DNA of 64,000 bases, taken from NCBI GenBank assembly GCA_963576725.1, contig OY755244.1, positions 38,795,855 to 38,859,854 of the forward strand, written 5' to 3'. How positions within the stretch are numbered: the stretch's first letter is position 1; each line of letters starts with the position of its first letter. This stretch comes from Azorinus chamasolen. Taxonomy: Eukaryota > Mollusca > Bivalvia > Cardiida > Solecurtidae. Both the position numbers and the translations under genes were made by a program. The notes under the pieces are model-generated. The model did no database searches, was not told the origin of the DNA, and saw nothing but the letters and a program-made list of their open reading frames with translations. This document shows, piece after piece, positions 32,146 through 43,096 of the stretch.

Positions 32146-32777
32146 ACATGAACATTGTTTTTCTAAACCCTTACAGATATTGAAAACATATGTGGTATTT
32201 CGCTTTATTATAATGTGTTACAGATCAAGTTTGATGTTTGTTACGCTACGTGGATTTCTCATGGAATTACAGCAGTTGGACATAGAAAATTTTAAGTTTT
32301 CCAGATTTTGTATCAAAACCTTAGCAGAAAGTGACGTTATATTTGGTATGCAGCTATATTATAATTAGTTACAGATCAAGTTTGATTTTTTTACGCTACA
32401 ATTATTTGTCAATTGGAATTAAATTTCAGCCGGTATAGGGGACCATTGCAATGCTTTCAATGATCCCATTGCGTGTTTAATTGGTGATCCTGTTTAGTTT
32501 GCACCATCGATTCGGAATTTTAAGAACTGGGCACATGTAAGACAAGCACGAACGCATTAACATTTTATTACATTTTCATTGAAATACGTCTATTTCGTTT
32601 AAAGTCATACATCACTATCTCAGATTTTGTAGACATTATGTAGCCATATTTCTGTATATATTACTATGAATAATGGCATTCCTGATAGAGGAACCTCAAC
32701 TGAATTCGTGCAGAGTACAAATTATTCTCAGAGGAAATCTTACATATCAATAGTTTCTATTTCAATTTTAAACCTAA
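32146..32777. other. No recognisable feature
   Basis: Two diverged AATTAGTTACAGATCAAGTT-type blocks (near 32215 and 32360) form a short direct repeat. No gene recognised. Confidence 0.4.
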
Positions 32778-32975
32778 TGCAGTAGAATATGTCCTAATCG
32801 GCCATAAAAGAGGTCTAAATATGGGTCAGTAAGACAGGTGGTAGCTCAAAACAGGTCAAAAGTAATGCAAAATGCACCTATATGAACTTTATGCATTACT
32901 TCTGCTCTTCTTACAACCTGTTTTTTAAAACTCCCACATGCAATAAATAAATGGCTGCTTAGCTTCTACTCTGTT
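32778..32975 (+). mobile_element. Family G MITE, diverged
   Basis: GACAGGTGGTAGCTCAAAAC and TTCTTACAACCTGTTTTTTA form the outer stem and AATGCACCTATATGAACTTT the decayed apex. The ends are eroded. Confidence 0.5.
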
Positions 32976-33269
32976 TGTTAGTTGCAGTGCATTGATAATG
33001 GAATACAATTGAAAACAGGTTCAAAACATGAAAAGGAATGTTACACGAGTACCAGCTGCACTACAGTAGGGCAAGCACTAAACAGTTCCATCATATTGGA
33101 AATTTGACATCCAACTTGCATTTGATGTTGATAAACTGGTATGAGTTGATATTTGATCGCCCGTTTCCACTTGGATAAGTGTCAGATGTGCATTCAAATG
33201 ATAGAGTTCCTAAGAACGGCCATTTCTATAAACTATTATGCTGTGTGATTAGAAAGAAAATAAGAAAGA

Positions 33270-33596
33270 TACAGTTGAACTTCGACATCTCGAACTCGGA
33301 TAACTTGAACTTCGGGATAACTCGAACTAAAAGTTCGGTCCTTCCAAAATCTAACAATACAGAATTGCTCTAAAATGTATCACTACGTATATCTAGAAAC
33401 ACATTTTACAGCTTAATGCAGTTCTACAGTAATACTGAAAGCTCCTGCATGAGCTATCAGCATTACTGTAGACCTGCATTAAGCTATGAACTTCTGGAGA
33501 AATTGTCCAGAGTACGAATCGGATAACTCGAACTTCTGTTATCTCGAACCAATTTATATAGTCCCTTGAAGTTCCAGATATCGAAGTTCAACTGTA
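33270..33596 (+). mobile_element. TACAGTTGAAC TIR element with hairpin core
   Basis: TACAGTTGAACTTCGACATC and its mirror at the right (complement TACAGTTGAACTTCGATATC) are TIRs of ~20 bp that continue imperfectly through the TCGAACT-rich ends. TA borders and CAGT fit pogo/Tigger relatives (inference). The core (about 33410-33490) is a hairpin, CAGCTTAATGCAGTTCTACA outward, apex AGCTCCTGCATGAGCT. This is the same outer stem phrase as family G. Confidence 0.75.
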
Positions 33597-33844
33597 CATA
33601 ACTCGAAACCCTAGCACAAATAATAGTAATGAATATTGTTATTTCTAGTGGGAGTCGAACATGAGTATCCCTTGTAAAAGCCAATCATCTATCGGAACCC
33701 TCATCTAGACACAAGCATGTCAGTGTTTCCAAAAGGAAAATATACTAGTCCGCGTCCTTTCCGATCACCACTACACAAAACCATATTTGTCTACTAGGAC
33801 AGCTAACCGGAACTTCACACGGAGAATAACAGTACTATACTAGT

Positions 33845-34093
33845 TTAACCCTTCTCTTGCTGATTTTTAAAATACATGTCTCCTTCTTTACCCATGCCCT
33901 GTTGTATAATTACATATATCTTCACTGTGTACAAGTAGTTCGCTGTGCAATCACTGCTGTGGAATGCACTGGTTGCACAATCAACTTGTAAATAGTGCAG
34001 ACCCTGATGAGACAGCTCCTGCAGGAGCTGTCTCATCTGTGTCTTCACTATTTACAGGTAGGTATATTGACACGAATAGCAAGCGAAGGGTTA
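33845..34093 (-). mobile_element. Family A hairpin MITE, copy A8
   Basis: TTAACCCTTCTCTTGCTGAT and AGCAAGCGAAGGGTTAG are the ends; the last base of one TTAA has changed. The hairpin at 33988-34055 is near perfect with the GCAGAC/GAAGAC mismatch. Confidence 0.85.
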
Positions 34094-34244
34094 GACTATA
34101 AATGTTCAAAAAGACAGCTGCATTGAATATAAAACACGTGCGAATTACGTGACCAGTTATTTAAAGACAGTTAAACTATTGGCGATAAAATTGCCCTGTC
34201 AAAAGTTATGTGGACAAGTCCAGTATTGGTGATGACATATAACA

Positions 34245-34452
34245 TACAGTAAAACCTCTCTATAACGACCACTAAATTGTGTTAATTAGTTGGTATTTAG
34301 GGCCGATGGCAGCTTAAAGCAAGGTGAAAGTAAAACAGAACGCTCCTATAGGAGCGTTCTGTTTTATTTTGACTTTGTTTTAAGCAGCCATCTGCCTTGA
34401 ACACAAACTACTTGATGTAATTAAGTAGCCGTTATAGAGAGGTTTTACTGTA
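34245..34452 (+). mobile_element. Family E foldback MITE, copy E2
   Basis: TACAGTAAAACCTCTCTATA on the left and its mirror on the right give arms of about 100 bp covering almost the whole element. The apex is GAACGCTCCTATAGGAGCGTTC. AGTGTTAATTAGTTGGTATT-like blocks pair less well than the core. TA borders. Confidence 0.85.
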
Positions 34453-35005
34453 TTGACATGGATATCAATACGGAATGGCTTTTCTGGCTCATTTGGCTAA
34501 GGTTAAGCGTTGTTGTAAGTGTGCCCTTTTTAACCGTTTAGTGCAATGAAGACGGGTATGCGATATCATATGCAAACAGTTTGTTTTATAAATGATGATG
34601 CGCTGTGAATATTTTGATAACGTTTAACACACCGAGCAACACATTACTGAAATTTACGTAAACAGATTAGTAGATTTACCTCTCAAATGCGTGTGTATTA
34701 AATAAATAACTCTCATATTATATGCTCATTGCTGCCTGCTGCAGTATTGAAATCATTAATATTAATTATATCAATAAGTATACTAAATAGGCGCCTGCCA
34801 AATGCTTCAGCATACATCTCCATGTAATTAGACCTGTCACCTATAGTTTAACTATAATAAATGAAACGATTACAGATAAATATTGTATAATCTCAATTGT
34901 AATTATAATTTGACAATATTTGACATTAATAATCAACGTAAGTTAATCCAAATACAGTAGTTTTACTAATCATACCATATCATTTATTAACAAAGGAGTC
35001 CGTAA
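34453..35005. other. No recognisable feature
   Basis: AT-rich DNA; no gene or repeat recognised. Confidence 0.4.
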
Positions 35006-35260
35006 AAGCAGATGGTTGCTTAATGCGGAGCAAAAGTAATACCGAGAGCTCATACAGTAGACATTGCCGTAAGCGGTCCTCAACAAGAGGTCTAATCATG
35101 TGTCTGTAAGGCAGGTGGTAGCTTAATGCAGATCGTAAGTAATAGAGACAGCTCCAATAGGAGATTTCTGCATTACTTTTGCCGTGCATTAAGCAACCAC
35201 ATGTGTTTATGACTCCTATTTTCAACAAATGAACAGCCGCTTAGAACGGTTTCTGTTGTA
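35006..35260 (+). mobile_element. Two stacked family G elements
   Basis: A first G copy (from about 35006, AAAGCAGATGGTTGCTTAAT...GAGAGCT) is broken at 35053 by a second one. The second begins TACAGTAGACATTGCCGTAA and ends CGGTTTCTGTTGTA at 35260, with hairpin apex GACAGCTCCAATAGGAGATT. Confidence 0.6.
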
Positions 35261-35285
35261 TATAATACATATATACGAGTTAAAC

Positions 35286-35494
35286 TACAGTAAAACCTCT
35301 CTATAACGGCCACTAGATTACATCAAGTATTTTGTGTTAAAGGCAGGTGGTTGCTTAAAGCATGGTGAAAGTAAAACAGAACACTCCTATAGGAGCGTTC
35401 TGTTTTATTTTCACCTTGCTTTAAAACAGCCACGTGCCCTAAATACCAACTAATTAACACACTTGTGTGGCCGTTATAGAGAGGTTTTACTGTA
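35286..35494 (+). mobile_element. Family E foldback MITE, copy E3
   Basis: TACAGTAAAACCTCTCTATA at both ends (inverted). The apex GAACACTCCTATAGGAGCGTTC has one unpaired position (ACACT against AGCGT). Only about 25 bp separate it from the preceding G element. Confidence 0.85.
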
Positions 35495-35816
35495 TAACTA
35501 CTTTAGATGTGCAGTACGCAGACAGTTTAACACGATAGAATAATTCTACATTGAACCTTATTGAAGTTCTGCTGTTTGTGCAAAGTATGCGGGACTACAT
35601 GCGGGTATTTGATGCAAATTAAACAACACATTCCCGTGATATTGATCCTATTCAATCCCAGAAATGCAATTCGACAACCCGCTTTGCAGACATCGACAAA
35701 ATCTGTCTCCGCTAGCGTTTGTGCCAGTTTGTATTAAACCTAAATTCATAACGTGTTAGGAATGTATCGTATTCCGTTATTTCAAACAACGATTACATGT
35801 ACGTCCTTACATGTAA
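35495..35816. other. No recognisable feature
   Basis: No gene or element recognised. Confidence 0.4.
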
Positions 35817-36067
35817 TTAACCATTTACTCCATGAATATTCATGTAATAAATAAATATTTCATCATGAAAATTAATTAGATTAATTATAATAGCGCATGG
35901 ACGCAGAAATTGTTGGCCATGGTAGAAACTGTAGACTCATATGTATATTATTTCATAAGTACACAGAGCAGACCATTGTTAGACGGCTTCTATGGGAGTT
36001 GTCTGTTCCGGGCCTAATCTGTTTGCAAGGGCGTAGAACGACGGCGTAGTTATGGAGTTATGGTTAA
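35817..36067 (-). mobile_element. Family C' MITE, full copy
   Basis: TTAACCATTTACTCCATGAA and GTTATGGAGTTATGGTTAA are the ends. The hairpin at about 35965-36026 is degraded (ACGGCTTCTATGGGAGTTGT). Confidence 0.7.
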
Positions 36068-36245
36068 CTGGTTTGTTTTTGTTAAAATGGCACATGAACA
36101 CAGGAACGTTTGGCCAAGATGGAAACTGTAGAATAACATCTATACTATTCTATAAGCAAAACAGAAGACTGATCAGACGGTTCTTGTAGCACATGGGTCT
36201 ACTCGGTTTGCACATAAAATGCGTATGTATCGAGTAAAGGGTTAA
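36064..36245 (-). mobile_element. Family C' MITE, adjoining second copy
   Basis: It shares the TTAA at 36064-36067 with the copy to its left and ends GAGTAAAGGGTTAA. The left third and the far hairpin arm are missing; GATCAGACGGTTCTTGTAGC and GGGTCTACTCGGTTTGC remain. Confidence 0.6.
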
Positions 36246-36419
36246 ACTACAATTTAATGTTCTGTATGTGTTTGTATGTATTTATAGTAAGGATCAGCCA
36301 TATGTGCAATAATTTATATATTTAGATATAGCATATTGCCGAGGAAATGTATTAGAACATGTTTGTGTCTGACATAGAGCTACAGATAAAGGTGCGCACC
36401 GAAATACTAAAATCGTCAT

Positions 36420-36512
36420 TTCTCCACAAAAGCTTATACTGTGACCACTCTTTAGAATAGTCTCCATCAAGACGATTGTAAAGAGTGATTATAGTATAAG
36501 GTTTGGTGGAGA
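36420..36512 (-). repeat. H palindrome, copy 3
   Basis: TTCTCCACAAAAGCTTATAC and ATAGTATAAGGTTTGGTGGA pair around GTCTCCATCAAGAC. More diverged than copies 1 and 2. Outside it, GGTGCGCACCGAAATAC and the right TCTGGTGCGTCC suggest a larger element with GGTGCG ends. Confidence 0.7.
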
Positions 36513-36837
36513 ACTAATGCAGTTATTCTTGAAAAATCATCTGGTGCGTCCTTTAACATTGATTTAAGAGTGGATAATAAATTGCTCGAACGCATGCACG
36601 GTGTATGTACAAAATCAGATTTTAAACGTAAAAATGCTTTTAACACCGCAATAAAAATGAATTGCCCAAGTTTTACGTGTCATCTATTACATTTGCTTAC
36701 CTGAAACTACATAGACGTTGGCCTAATTATCATGCAATTGTATCGTTAAGCTTATACAAGTGTCGTATTGCCTGACCATGCCATACCGACAATTTGCAAT
36801 GAACTCCAATATCAATACCAACAAGATATCTTTTAGG

Positions 36838-37077
36838 TACAGTTACACCCTCCCCCTCTAAACCGGACGTTAAATTTAGTATAAATGCAGGTGTTGGATA
36901 CAGGTGGCAGCTTAATGCAGCTTAATGCAGGGGGGGGGGGGGTCGTGCAGAAAGCTCATCTAGGGGTTTCTGTATGACTTTCGCCCTACATTAAGCAACT
37001 TCCTGCCTGAAAGCCCGAACGTATCTAACTAATTATTATTATCTTCTAGAATTCCGGTTTAGAGGGGACTTACTGTA
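36838..37077 (+). mobile_element. G-like MITE with CCTCTAAACCGG ends
   Basis: TACAGTTACACCCTCCCCCT on the left and, complemented, TACAGTAAGTCCCCTCTAAA on the right, both leading to an AAACCGGA block. The core GGTGGCAGCTTAATGCAG... is the family G hairpin, here with a 10 bp duplication (AGCTTAATGC twice) and a run of 12 or more G. Confidence 0.7.
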
Positions 37078-37470
37078 AATGAATAGTCATTGATGGTCGT
37101 ATTTCTGTGTTAATGGTTTGAGCCTTCAAATATCCTTTTTATTGGGAAATATACCTTATAAAACGAGAACATGTTATTCGAAACTAAATTTGCCAATCAG
37201 CAGTCATTTTAATACATGTAAATGTGAGATCATTTGTCCATACTATTTCATACAATTTATTTGAAGAGGACGATCTACTGACCAAAATATACAAATAAAT
37301 GCATGCTCAGAATCTTATGATTCAAAATGAAATAATTTTGTTTCAAGTACTGTTTGCAGACTCATAACATATGGGTTTTGGAGTTCTGAGGTGCGGCCAG
37401 TTGACGATGAAGACCAACGTCTAACCAGGATGGCTTGCAGATATACCATGGTCAAAATAGTATAACCAGT
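37078..37470. other. No recognisable feature
   Basis: No gene or element recognised. Confidence 0.4.
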
Positions 37471-37479
37471 ATCCCGCTC

Positions 37480-37560
37480 ACCACGACTTTGCAAACAGCC
37501 TGGATCTATATGAGACGCCGAGTACTGGGCGTCTCATCAGAATTAAAGAATGATGTTTCC
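37480..37560 (+). repeat. L-type hairpin
   Basis: TGAGACGCCGAGTACTGGGC and GTCTCATC form a stem with the GACGCC core. No TIR is visible. Confidence 0.55.
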
Positions 37561-37917
37561 GAAGCTAGATCGATCGGAAATAGTCACAATTCCAATGTAT
37601 CCAAATATAAGCGTATATTTGTGTGCAGTTTGGTAAAGGTTTAAAGTTAACAGATGCATTTAAAAAGCTATTTTAGACAATCGGAACTCTTCGTTGATGA
37701 CGACTAACACTATGCTAAGATAAACGACGTGACACTTACACTATATAACATAAGTTCATTAAAACAGTACTTTTCTTTGTTCTATAACAAATCATACCAG
37801 AAATTGAAATTATTATGCATATAAAATACATCGGTAAAACGATAATTGAAAATCTGCAATTCATTTTGAAATTATGTTTGCAACCAGCACATTTCAAATT
37901 CGTTTAGTATTTATAAA

Positions 37918-38001
37918 ACTTTTCTCCAGTTAATGCTCCTTTACGGTAAATTTATTCAAATAGGTTTGGATCTAAAATTAGCCTATTAGAAATGGCTTAA
38001 C
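37918..38001 (+). mobile_element. Right half of a family B MITE
   Basis: CTCCAGTTAATGCTCCTTTA, GGTAAATTTATTCAAATAGG and AGAAATGGCTTAA are the B right body and end; the hairpin and left half are gone. Confidence 0.6.
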
Positions 38002-38019
38002 TCGTAAGTAGTGTGTCAG

Positions 38020-38092
38020 ACAGCTTGGATACTGATCAGACTCCCAGTGACCCAGTGTCTCATCGGGGTCCGAACTGTTCGCATAGGTAATC
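38020..38092 (+). repeat. L-type hairpin, decayed
   Basis: GGATACTGATCAGACTCCCA and GTGTCTCATCGGGGTCC are the two arms, no longer well paired. Confidence 0.45.
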
Positions 38093-38568
38093 ACAGATTT
38101 GCGCACTAAAACAAGACAACTTCGGCGGTGAAAGAATTACGAAACAACAAACAAGACAAGTCTTTAAGAAGCGGGTAAGGTGTTTTAATCGTCTTCATCA
38201 TTCTTGTTACAGTTGGATATAAAAAAAAAACCAGAACTACTCATAAAGCATGCCTACAACACATCTCAAAGTAATTTTTCTTTGGTTTAGTTCTAAATTA
38301 TAGATATTGTATCTACGAAATAAGAGAGAAGAGTATACAGGTTGGGGGAAAACTATGTTGCTTATTTACACATGTGATGGGCACTGTTCATGCGAAACAT
38401 AATCCAGGAAACAACATCAATATGTTGATTGAATCATACTTGGATTACTATATGTAGATTCTATGTTGAGGATGGTTTTAAAATCTTAACACGATTTGAC
38501 TAAAATATGTATCTTGATAGCAAAACCATCATATTTGTACTCGCTCACTATTCAAACCTAAACATGTC
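38093..38568. other. No recognisable feature
   Basis: No gene or element recognised. Confidence 0.4.
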
Positions 38569-38805
38569 TTAAACCTTTACTCCATACATACGCCTTTGAA
38601 AACAGAGTAGACCCAATCAGATTGCTCCTGAAGGAGCGTTCTAATCAAGGAATGCGCTGTCTGCTGATTGTATAATCTAGATATGATTCTAAAGCTTCTG
38701 TCATTGCCAAACTTAGTGTGCCTTTGTCCTATTATAACAAATAATATAATGAACATTTATGATGTAATTATTTCTTTCATAAATATTCATGGAGTAAAGG
38801 GTTAA
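38569..38805 (+). mobile_element. Family C' MITE, full copy
   Basis: TTAAACCTTTACTCCATACA and TATTCATGGAGTAAAGGGTTAA-type ends (right end AGTAAAGGGTTAA). The hairpin at 38596-38664 has apex TTGCTCCTGAAGGAGCGTT. The right body AGATATGATTCTAAAGCTTC and ATTTATGATGTAATTATTTC is the C' reference. Confidence 0.8.
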
Positions 38806-39530
38806 GTGATACTTAAAACAAGTGTGCCTCTGGATCTAGGGGTCTTTATGGCTACACTAAAACAAGCTTTTATTCTGCATTTAGCAATCATCTGCTTTTA
38901 AGACACGGGCCTTTAATTAGGCCATGGTCCCTTAAGACATGCTTTACTTGAATTGCACTGTGTAAAATTGTTAAAATATCATAAAAAAGAAATATGTTAT
39001 TGTTGGATTATTACATATTGTCGCCCTTCATACTTTTAGTTTTAACTAGTCATTGTTTCCTAATTATAAGAAAAACCACCTTGTGATTTTGAAATAATAA
39101 CTCAGGAGTCCGGGGCTTGTATGGAAGTTAAATGAAATGTAAACTGTTATATATATAATTTAAAACATCTCAACAAGTTTTAAAATAACGTATATCTGTT
39201 TATTTTGTGCTTCTCGAAATTTAATCTAGAAAATTGTTGCATATAGTTTTAAGCTGTTCAGTCTAATCTGTCGTTTGCATTCAATCAATTGTAGAAGAAA
39301 ATCAATGTGTTATTGAGAAGCTCGAGAAACTTTGAAATACGCACTAACCTTGGTAAAGGAAACACTTAATTTATGCATAAAGAGGGTTGAAAAAAATGGA
39401 TTTACCCCAGCCAGCACAAATGATAAGCATTTGTATACGTGATAGCGATGGGTGATAATATCATATGATAAAAGGTACAGTAAAAGATCTGTGAATAGGA
39501 TGAAAACGATAATATTATTACCAGTATTAA
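38806..39530. other. Family G scrap, then nothing recognised
   Basis: About 38845-38960 keeps TTCTGCATTTAGCAATCATC and AGACATGCTTTACTTGAATT of a G-type right half. The remaining 570 bp are AT-rich and unrecognised. Confidence 0.4.
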
Positions 39531-39797
39531 TTAACACTTTCGGCGCCAATGTCGTCTGTTGGCACCATTGAAAACAGTGCAGTTCCAGGTCAGATGCCGC
39601 CAATTCAAGGCGGCATCTGACCTGGGACTTCACTGTTTCCTGTATTATTATAGCTCAATCATACAGGTTTTTAAAAACTAAAAGTTTTCAAAAACAAATA
39701 TTTTACTAATATACCTTTATTATTTAGTTTAGAATTATATTTAATATGAAATTATTATTGCAGACGACACTTTTAATTTTAGCGCCAAAAGAGTTAA
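39531..39797 (-). mobile_element. Family D hairpin MITE, copy D4 (covariant stem)
   Basis: TTAACACTTTCGGCGCCAAT and TTAGCGCCAAAAGAGTTAA are the ends. The hairpin at about 39570-39640 has arms CAGGTCAGATGCCGCC and GGCGGCATCTGACCTGG. Relative to D1/D2 (CTGATCAGACGCCGCC), both arms have changed at matching positions, so pairing is kept. The 107-codon ORF that crosses it is not a gene. Confidence 0.8.
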
Positions 39798-39960
39798 AGA
39801 CATGTGGCAGCTTAATGTAGGATGGGAGCCATGCAGAAAGCTCCATGGGACTTTCCTGCTTGACTTTTAACCTGCATTTAGCAAACACTAGCCTCCAAAG
39901 ACCTAAATTCTTTTTTAATTAACATTCCAGTTTAGAGTGGATTTTGAAATAATGGAATAA
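39798..39960 (+). mobile_element. Family G MITE, diverged
   Basis: CATGTGGCAGCTTAATGTAG and TTTAACCTGCATTTAGCAAA are the arms around AAAGCTCCATGGGACTTT. It begins directly after D4. ATTCCAGTTTAGAGTGGATT is the right end type of 36838-37077. Confidence 0.5.
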
Positions 39961-40069
39961 ATCCAACCAACACAAACAAAAAGCATGTTATATAATGAGT
40001 GATATTATCACGTGATACAACTACAACAAAGGCCTACTAAACCGGACAGAAATAGTATCAGTACAGGTT

Positions 40070-40298
40070 TTAACCCTTTCCCTCATATTGACGACTTTTG
40101 ACGACCCTGTAAATGTCACTTTGTGAAAACCATTTTGATAAATAGAGCATTTGCTCCTATAGGAGCAAATGCTCAATTTATTACAATGGTTTTAAACTAC
40201 AAAATTCTTAAATTTTCCCTTTCTCTAGTTAATGCTCCTTTTCGGTAGATTTATACAAAGAGGTTGTATCTAAAATAGTCTATGAGGTAATAGGATAA
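40070..40298 (+). mobile_element. Family B hairpin MITE, copy B6
   Basis: TTAACCCTTTCCCTCATATT and ATGAGGTAATAGGATAA are the ends. The hairpin at 40124-40196 has apex TTTGCTCCTATAGGAGCAAA. Confidence 0.8.
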
Positions 40299-40400
40299 AG
40301 ACATGTGGCATCTTAATGCAGGACAAACGTCATACATAAATCTCCTGCAAAAAGGCTTAAATTCTTCTTTATCAAACTTCCGGTTTAGAGGAATTGCTCT
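40299..40400 (+). repeat. Family G fragment
   Basis: ACATGTGGCATCTTAATGCA... and AAACTTCCGGTTTAGAGG, left arm and right end only. Confidence 0.45.
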
Positions 40401-40884
40401 TCCTTGAAACTATTACTGCAGTGCAATAAAACAGAGATAAGTATACACGTTTTATTAGGTAAACTCAAAGGTTGTCAGTTTGGTGGTAATAACCTCTTAC
40501 TCCGCTGTTAAATATAAGTTCTTCTTAAGGAGGAAGTCCCTACAATGAACGCATATTTTAAATAATATAATAAAACTTAGTTTTTGTTATGTTCAGTCAT
40601 TATTATGAAGATTGTCAATTTGAACTTATATCGAAAAATACCCCTATGGTACAAACTAAACAATTTCCATCGATACTTTCATCGAAATTTGTGTCTTCTT
40701 CGGTATTTATTCGATCGGTTTTCTTGCGATTATACTTCTTTTCAATATCTTAACAAATGCGTTTTGTATATTTTAGGCATTTTTGAAACGTGTCGATTGT
40801 AGGGATCCCCCCTTTAAATGTGGGGCTGGTGCAATTTTAACTACTTCCGGTACGACCAAAGCGTTGGAGAAAATTGAAAACTGA
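40401..40884. other. No recognisable feature
   Basis: A 72-codon ORF (40584-40802) shows no motifs. Confidence 0.4.
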
Positions 40885-40955
40885 GTGTCAAATAGCTTAG
40901 ATCCTGATGAGACGCCGAGTTCGTCTCTTCTGGATTCAAGTTGTTTGCTAATACC
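40885..40955 (+). repeat. L-type hairpin, right arm shortened
   Basis: TAGATCCTGATGAGACGCCG on the left; GTCTCTTCTGGATTCAAG on the right, missing the GACGCC complement. Confidence 0.5.
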
Positions 40956-41010
40956 CGTGAGATTGCGGTTAGCGAGAGACAAATGTTTATGTTCAAAAGG
41001 TTACAAACTA

Positions 41011-41240
41011 TTAACTCGTTCCATCCTTGAGTATTTTTAGACCCAACCTCTTTGCACAAATCTACTAAAAAAGGAGCAATTTCTAGAGAAAAGGGAAATT
41101 GTGGAAATGTGTAGTTTTTAAATCATTGTGATAAATAGAGTGTTTGCTCCTGTGAAGCAAATGCTCTATTTGTCACAATGGTTTCAAAAATTGATTTTTA
41201 CAGAGGCGCCAAAATGCGTCACTAGGAGGGATTGAGTTAA
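41011..41240 (-). mobile_element. Family B MITE, copy B7
   Basis: TTAACTCGTTCCATCCTTGA and CACTAGGAGGGATTGAGTTAA-type end (AGGGATTGAGTTAA). Hairpin at about 41119-41188, apex TTTGCTCCTGTGAAGCAAA. Same sub-type of ends as B4 and B5. Confidence 0.75.
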
Positions 41241-41417
41241 GGTGGGGAAAAGGAATGCAAGACAAATGTTCATTTCAAACATAATTAATCCTTCGTCTAC
41301 AGGGTAATAACCAGTTTTTGACTTTAAAGCGGTAATTTGGGATATGAACATACGGGTCTTTAAACTCAGGAGACTGCTTGATGTTCGATAATAGTTATTC
41401 AGAATGCTCCACTGTGA

Positions 41418-41820
41418 GCTTTCATCAGTACATAGCCAGACATGTACCTGTATTACAAACCTCCAGACAGATTTTACTGAAGTTATGTTTAACCCTTTAC
41501 TCCATGAATATTCATGAAAGAAATGATGACATCATGACTTTTATTAGATAATCTTCATAATTTACACATGAAATAATTGCCAACGCATACACTGTAGAAT
41601 CAGCTTTATAATTGTTCATAAGAAAACTCGAGCACATCCTGGGTCTACACTGTTTGCAAATGCTCAATGTTCGGTCTGACAGCCTGATTGTGAGCTTTCA
41701 TCATTACATAGCCAGACATGTACCAGTATTACAAACCGACCAAAAGACTTTTCCAGACAGAATTAGCGTAACCCTTTTCTACGTGAAAATCCATGAAAGA
41801 AATAATGGCATCATGAATAG
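41418..41820 (-). repeat. Tandemly duplicated unit containing a C' left end
   Basis: GAGCTTTCATCAGTACATAG, CCAGACATGTACC and a C' left end (TTAACCCTTTACTCCATGAA at 41489) recur at 41692-41820 with the C' end decayed to GTAACCCTTTTCTACGTG. Period about 274 bp. Between them is a C' fragment with a half hairpin (GGGTCTACACTGTTTGC). Confidence 0.6.
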
Positions 41821-41999
41821 TTAGTAGATTGTCTTTATAAATGGCATACTAACCTATTTGCGCCAAGTGGATTATTCCATGTTTATATATTTGATTAGTC
41901 AATGTTTGATCTAAGGAATGCCTTGCCTAAATGTTTAACTTCGTTTTGTTTTATATTGAAAATTATATCAGCAAACATTTTAGACTTTGATCAGACGGG

Positions 42000-42235
42000 C
42001 TGGCAGGCGGGCAGGCAGGCATGTAGGCAGGCAGGCAGATAGATATATTGATAGAAAGAAAGAATTATAGATAGATAGATAGATAGATGGATAAGCGGGT
42101 GGGCAGGCGAGCGGGCGAGCGGGCGGGCCGGCGGGCAAACGGACGGACGGATGGTCGGACGGATGGATATATGGATGGATATATGGATAGATGGATTGAT
42201 AGATAGATATAGATTAGATAGACAGATAGTCTACT
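42000..42235 (+). repeat. GGCA/GATA/GGAC tetranucleotide tract
   Basis: Successive tracts of GGCAGGCAGGCA, GATAGATAGATA, GCGGGCGAGCGG, GGACGGACGGAT and again GATA. Confidence 0.9.
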
Positions 42236-43009
42236 GTAAATGCGGGGCAGGTCAAAATTTAGGACATAAGGATTAAATTAAATTCATAATTATGACACAG
42301 GTTTACCCTTGCAAATGTATTTGTTGTGCACTTTCAGTTTATTCAAGCGATTGAATGAACTGTTAAAATGCTTATATCGTCAACATGCCGTGGAATAGTA
42401 CACACACTAGACATGCTGATTATAAGACCGGAACTTAGTGGTATCTAAATATCCTCCACGTGAGCCTACATGGTGAAGGACGCCAGAGAGTAAAGTTATA
42501 TTCAGATAGTTAATATAAAACCTCATATTACAAAACAAAACAGAATGTTCACATCAAACTCAAAATATCATGTTATCATGATTAGAATTATGACTTTTTG
42601 TACAACCGTACTTAGGGACATTACTTTTGAAAACTATATCTTGAGAACTTTGATACATTCTATGCCATGGTGAATCCGTGATTGCTTATACAAAATGTTT
42701 CGATCCAGATGAGACGCCGAGTAATTGCCGTGTATCTGCATCAACACTGGTTGTTACTGTGATATTGTTTTTCGAAACAAAAAGTACAAATACATCTGAA
42801 ATTGTAGCAGACGACAAAGTTTGCCAACGGCAGCGACATATTTTAATAAGTTAATAACATTTGCTGAGGGAAATGTATCTTGTAAGTTGTCTTTCTTGTA
42901 AAAGAACAATTCACGCTATCTCAAAGTGATCAATTTGGTCAGCTTTGGTTAATACTGAAAAACATTTTGAATTAACTGCTGTCGGCGTAATACTTCCTTT
43001 TTTGATGGA
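42236..43009. other. Unassigned, one L-type half hairpin
   Basis: Near 42692-42745, GATCCAGATGAGACGCCGAG is an intact left arm followed by a decayed right arm (CGTGTATCTGCATC). The rest is unrecognised. Confidence 0.4.
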
Positions 43010-43096
43010 AGCAAACCTAATTGTGTGACTACTTTTTAGAATCGTGTCGAAGAGACGATTCTAAAGAGTGGTCACAACACAGGGTTTGGTGGGGGA
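43010..43096 (+). repeat. H palindrome, copy 4
   Basis: GCAAACCTAATTGTGTGACT and GTGGTCACAACACAGGGTTT pair around CGTGTCGAAGAGACG. The left arm is more decayed than the right. Confidence 0.7.

Noticed and set aside
36940..36960. G-quadruplex or regulatory role for the long G run
   Set aside because: A single homopolymer inside a MITE hairpin; likely slippage or sequencing-length noise.
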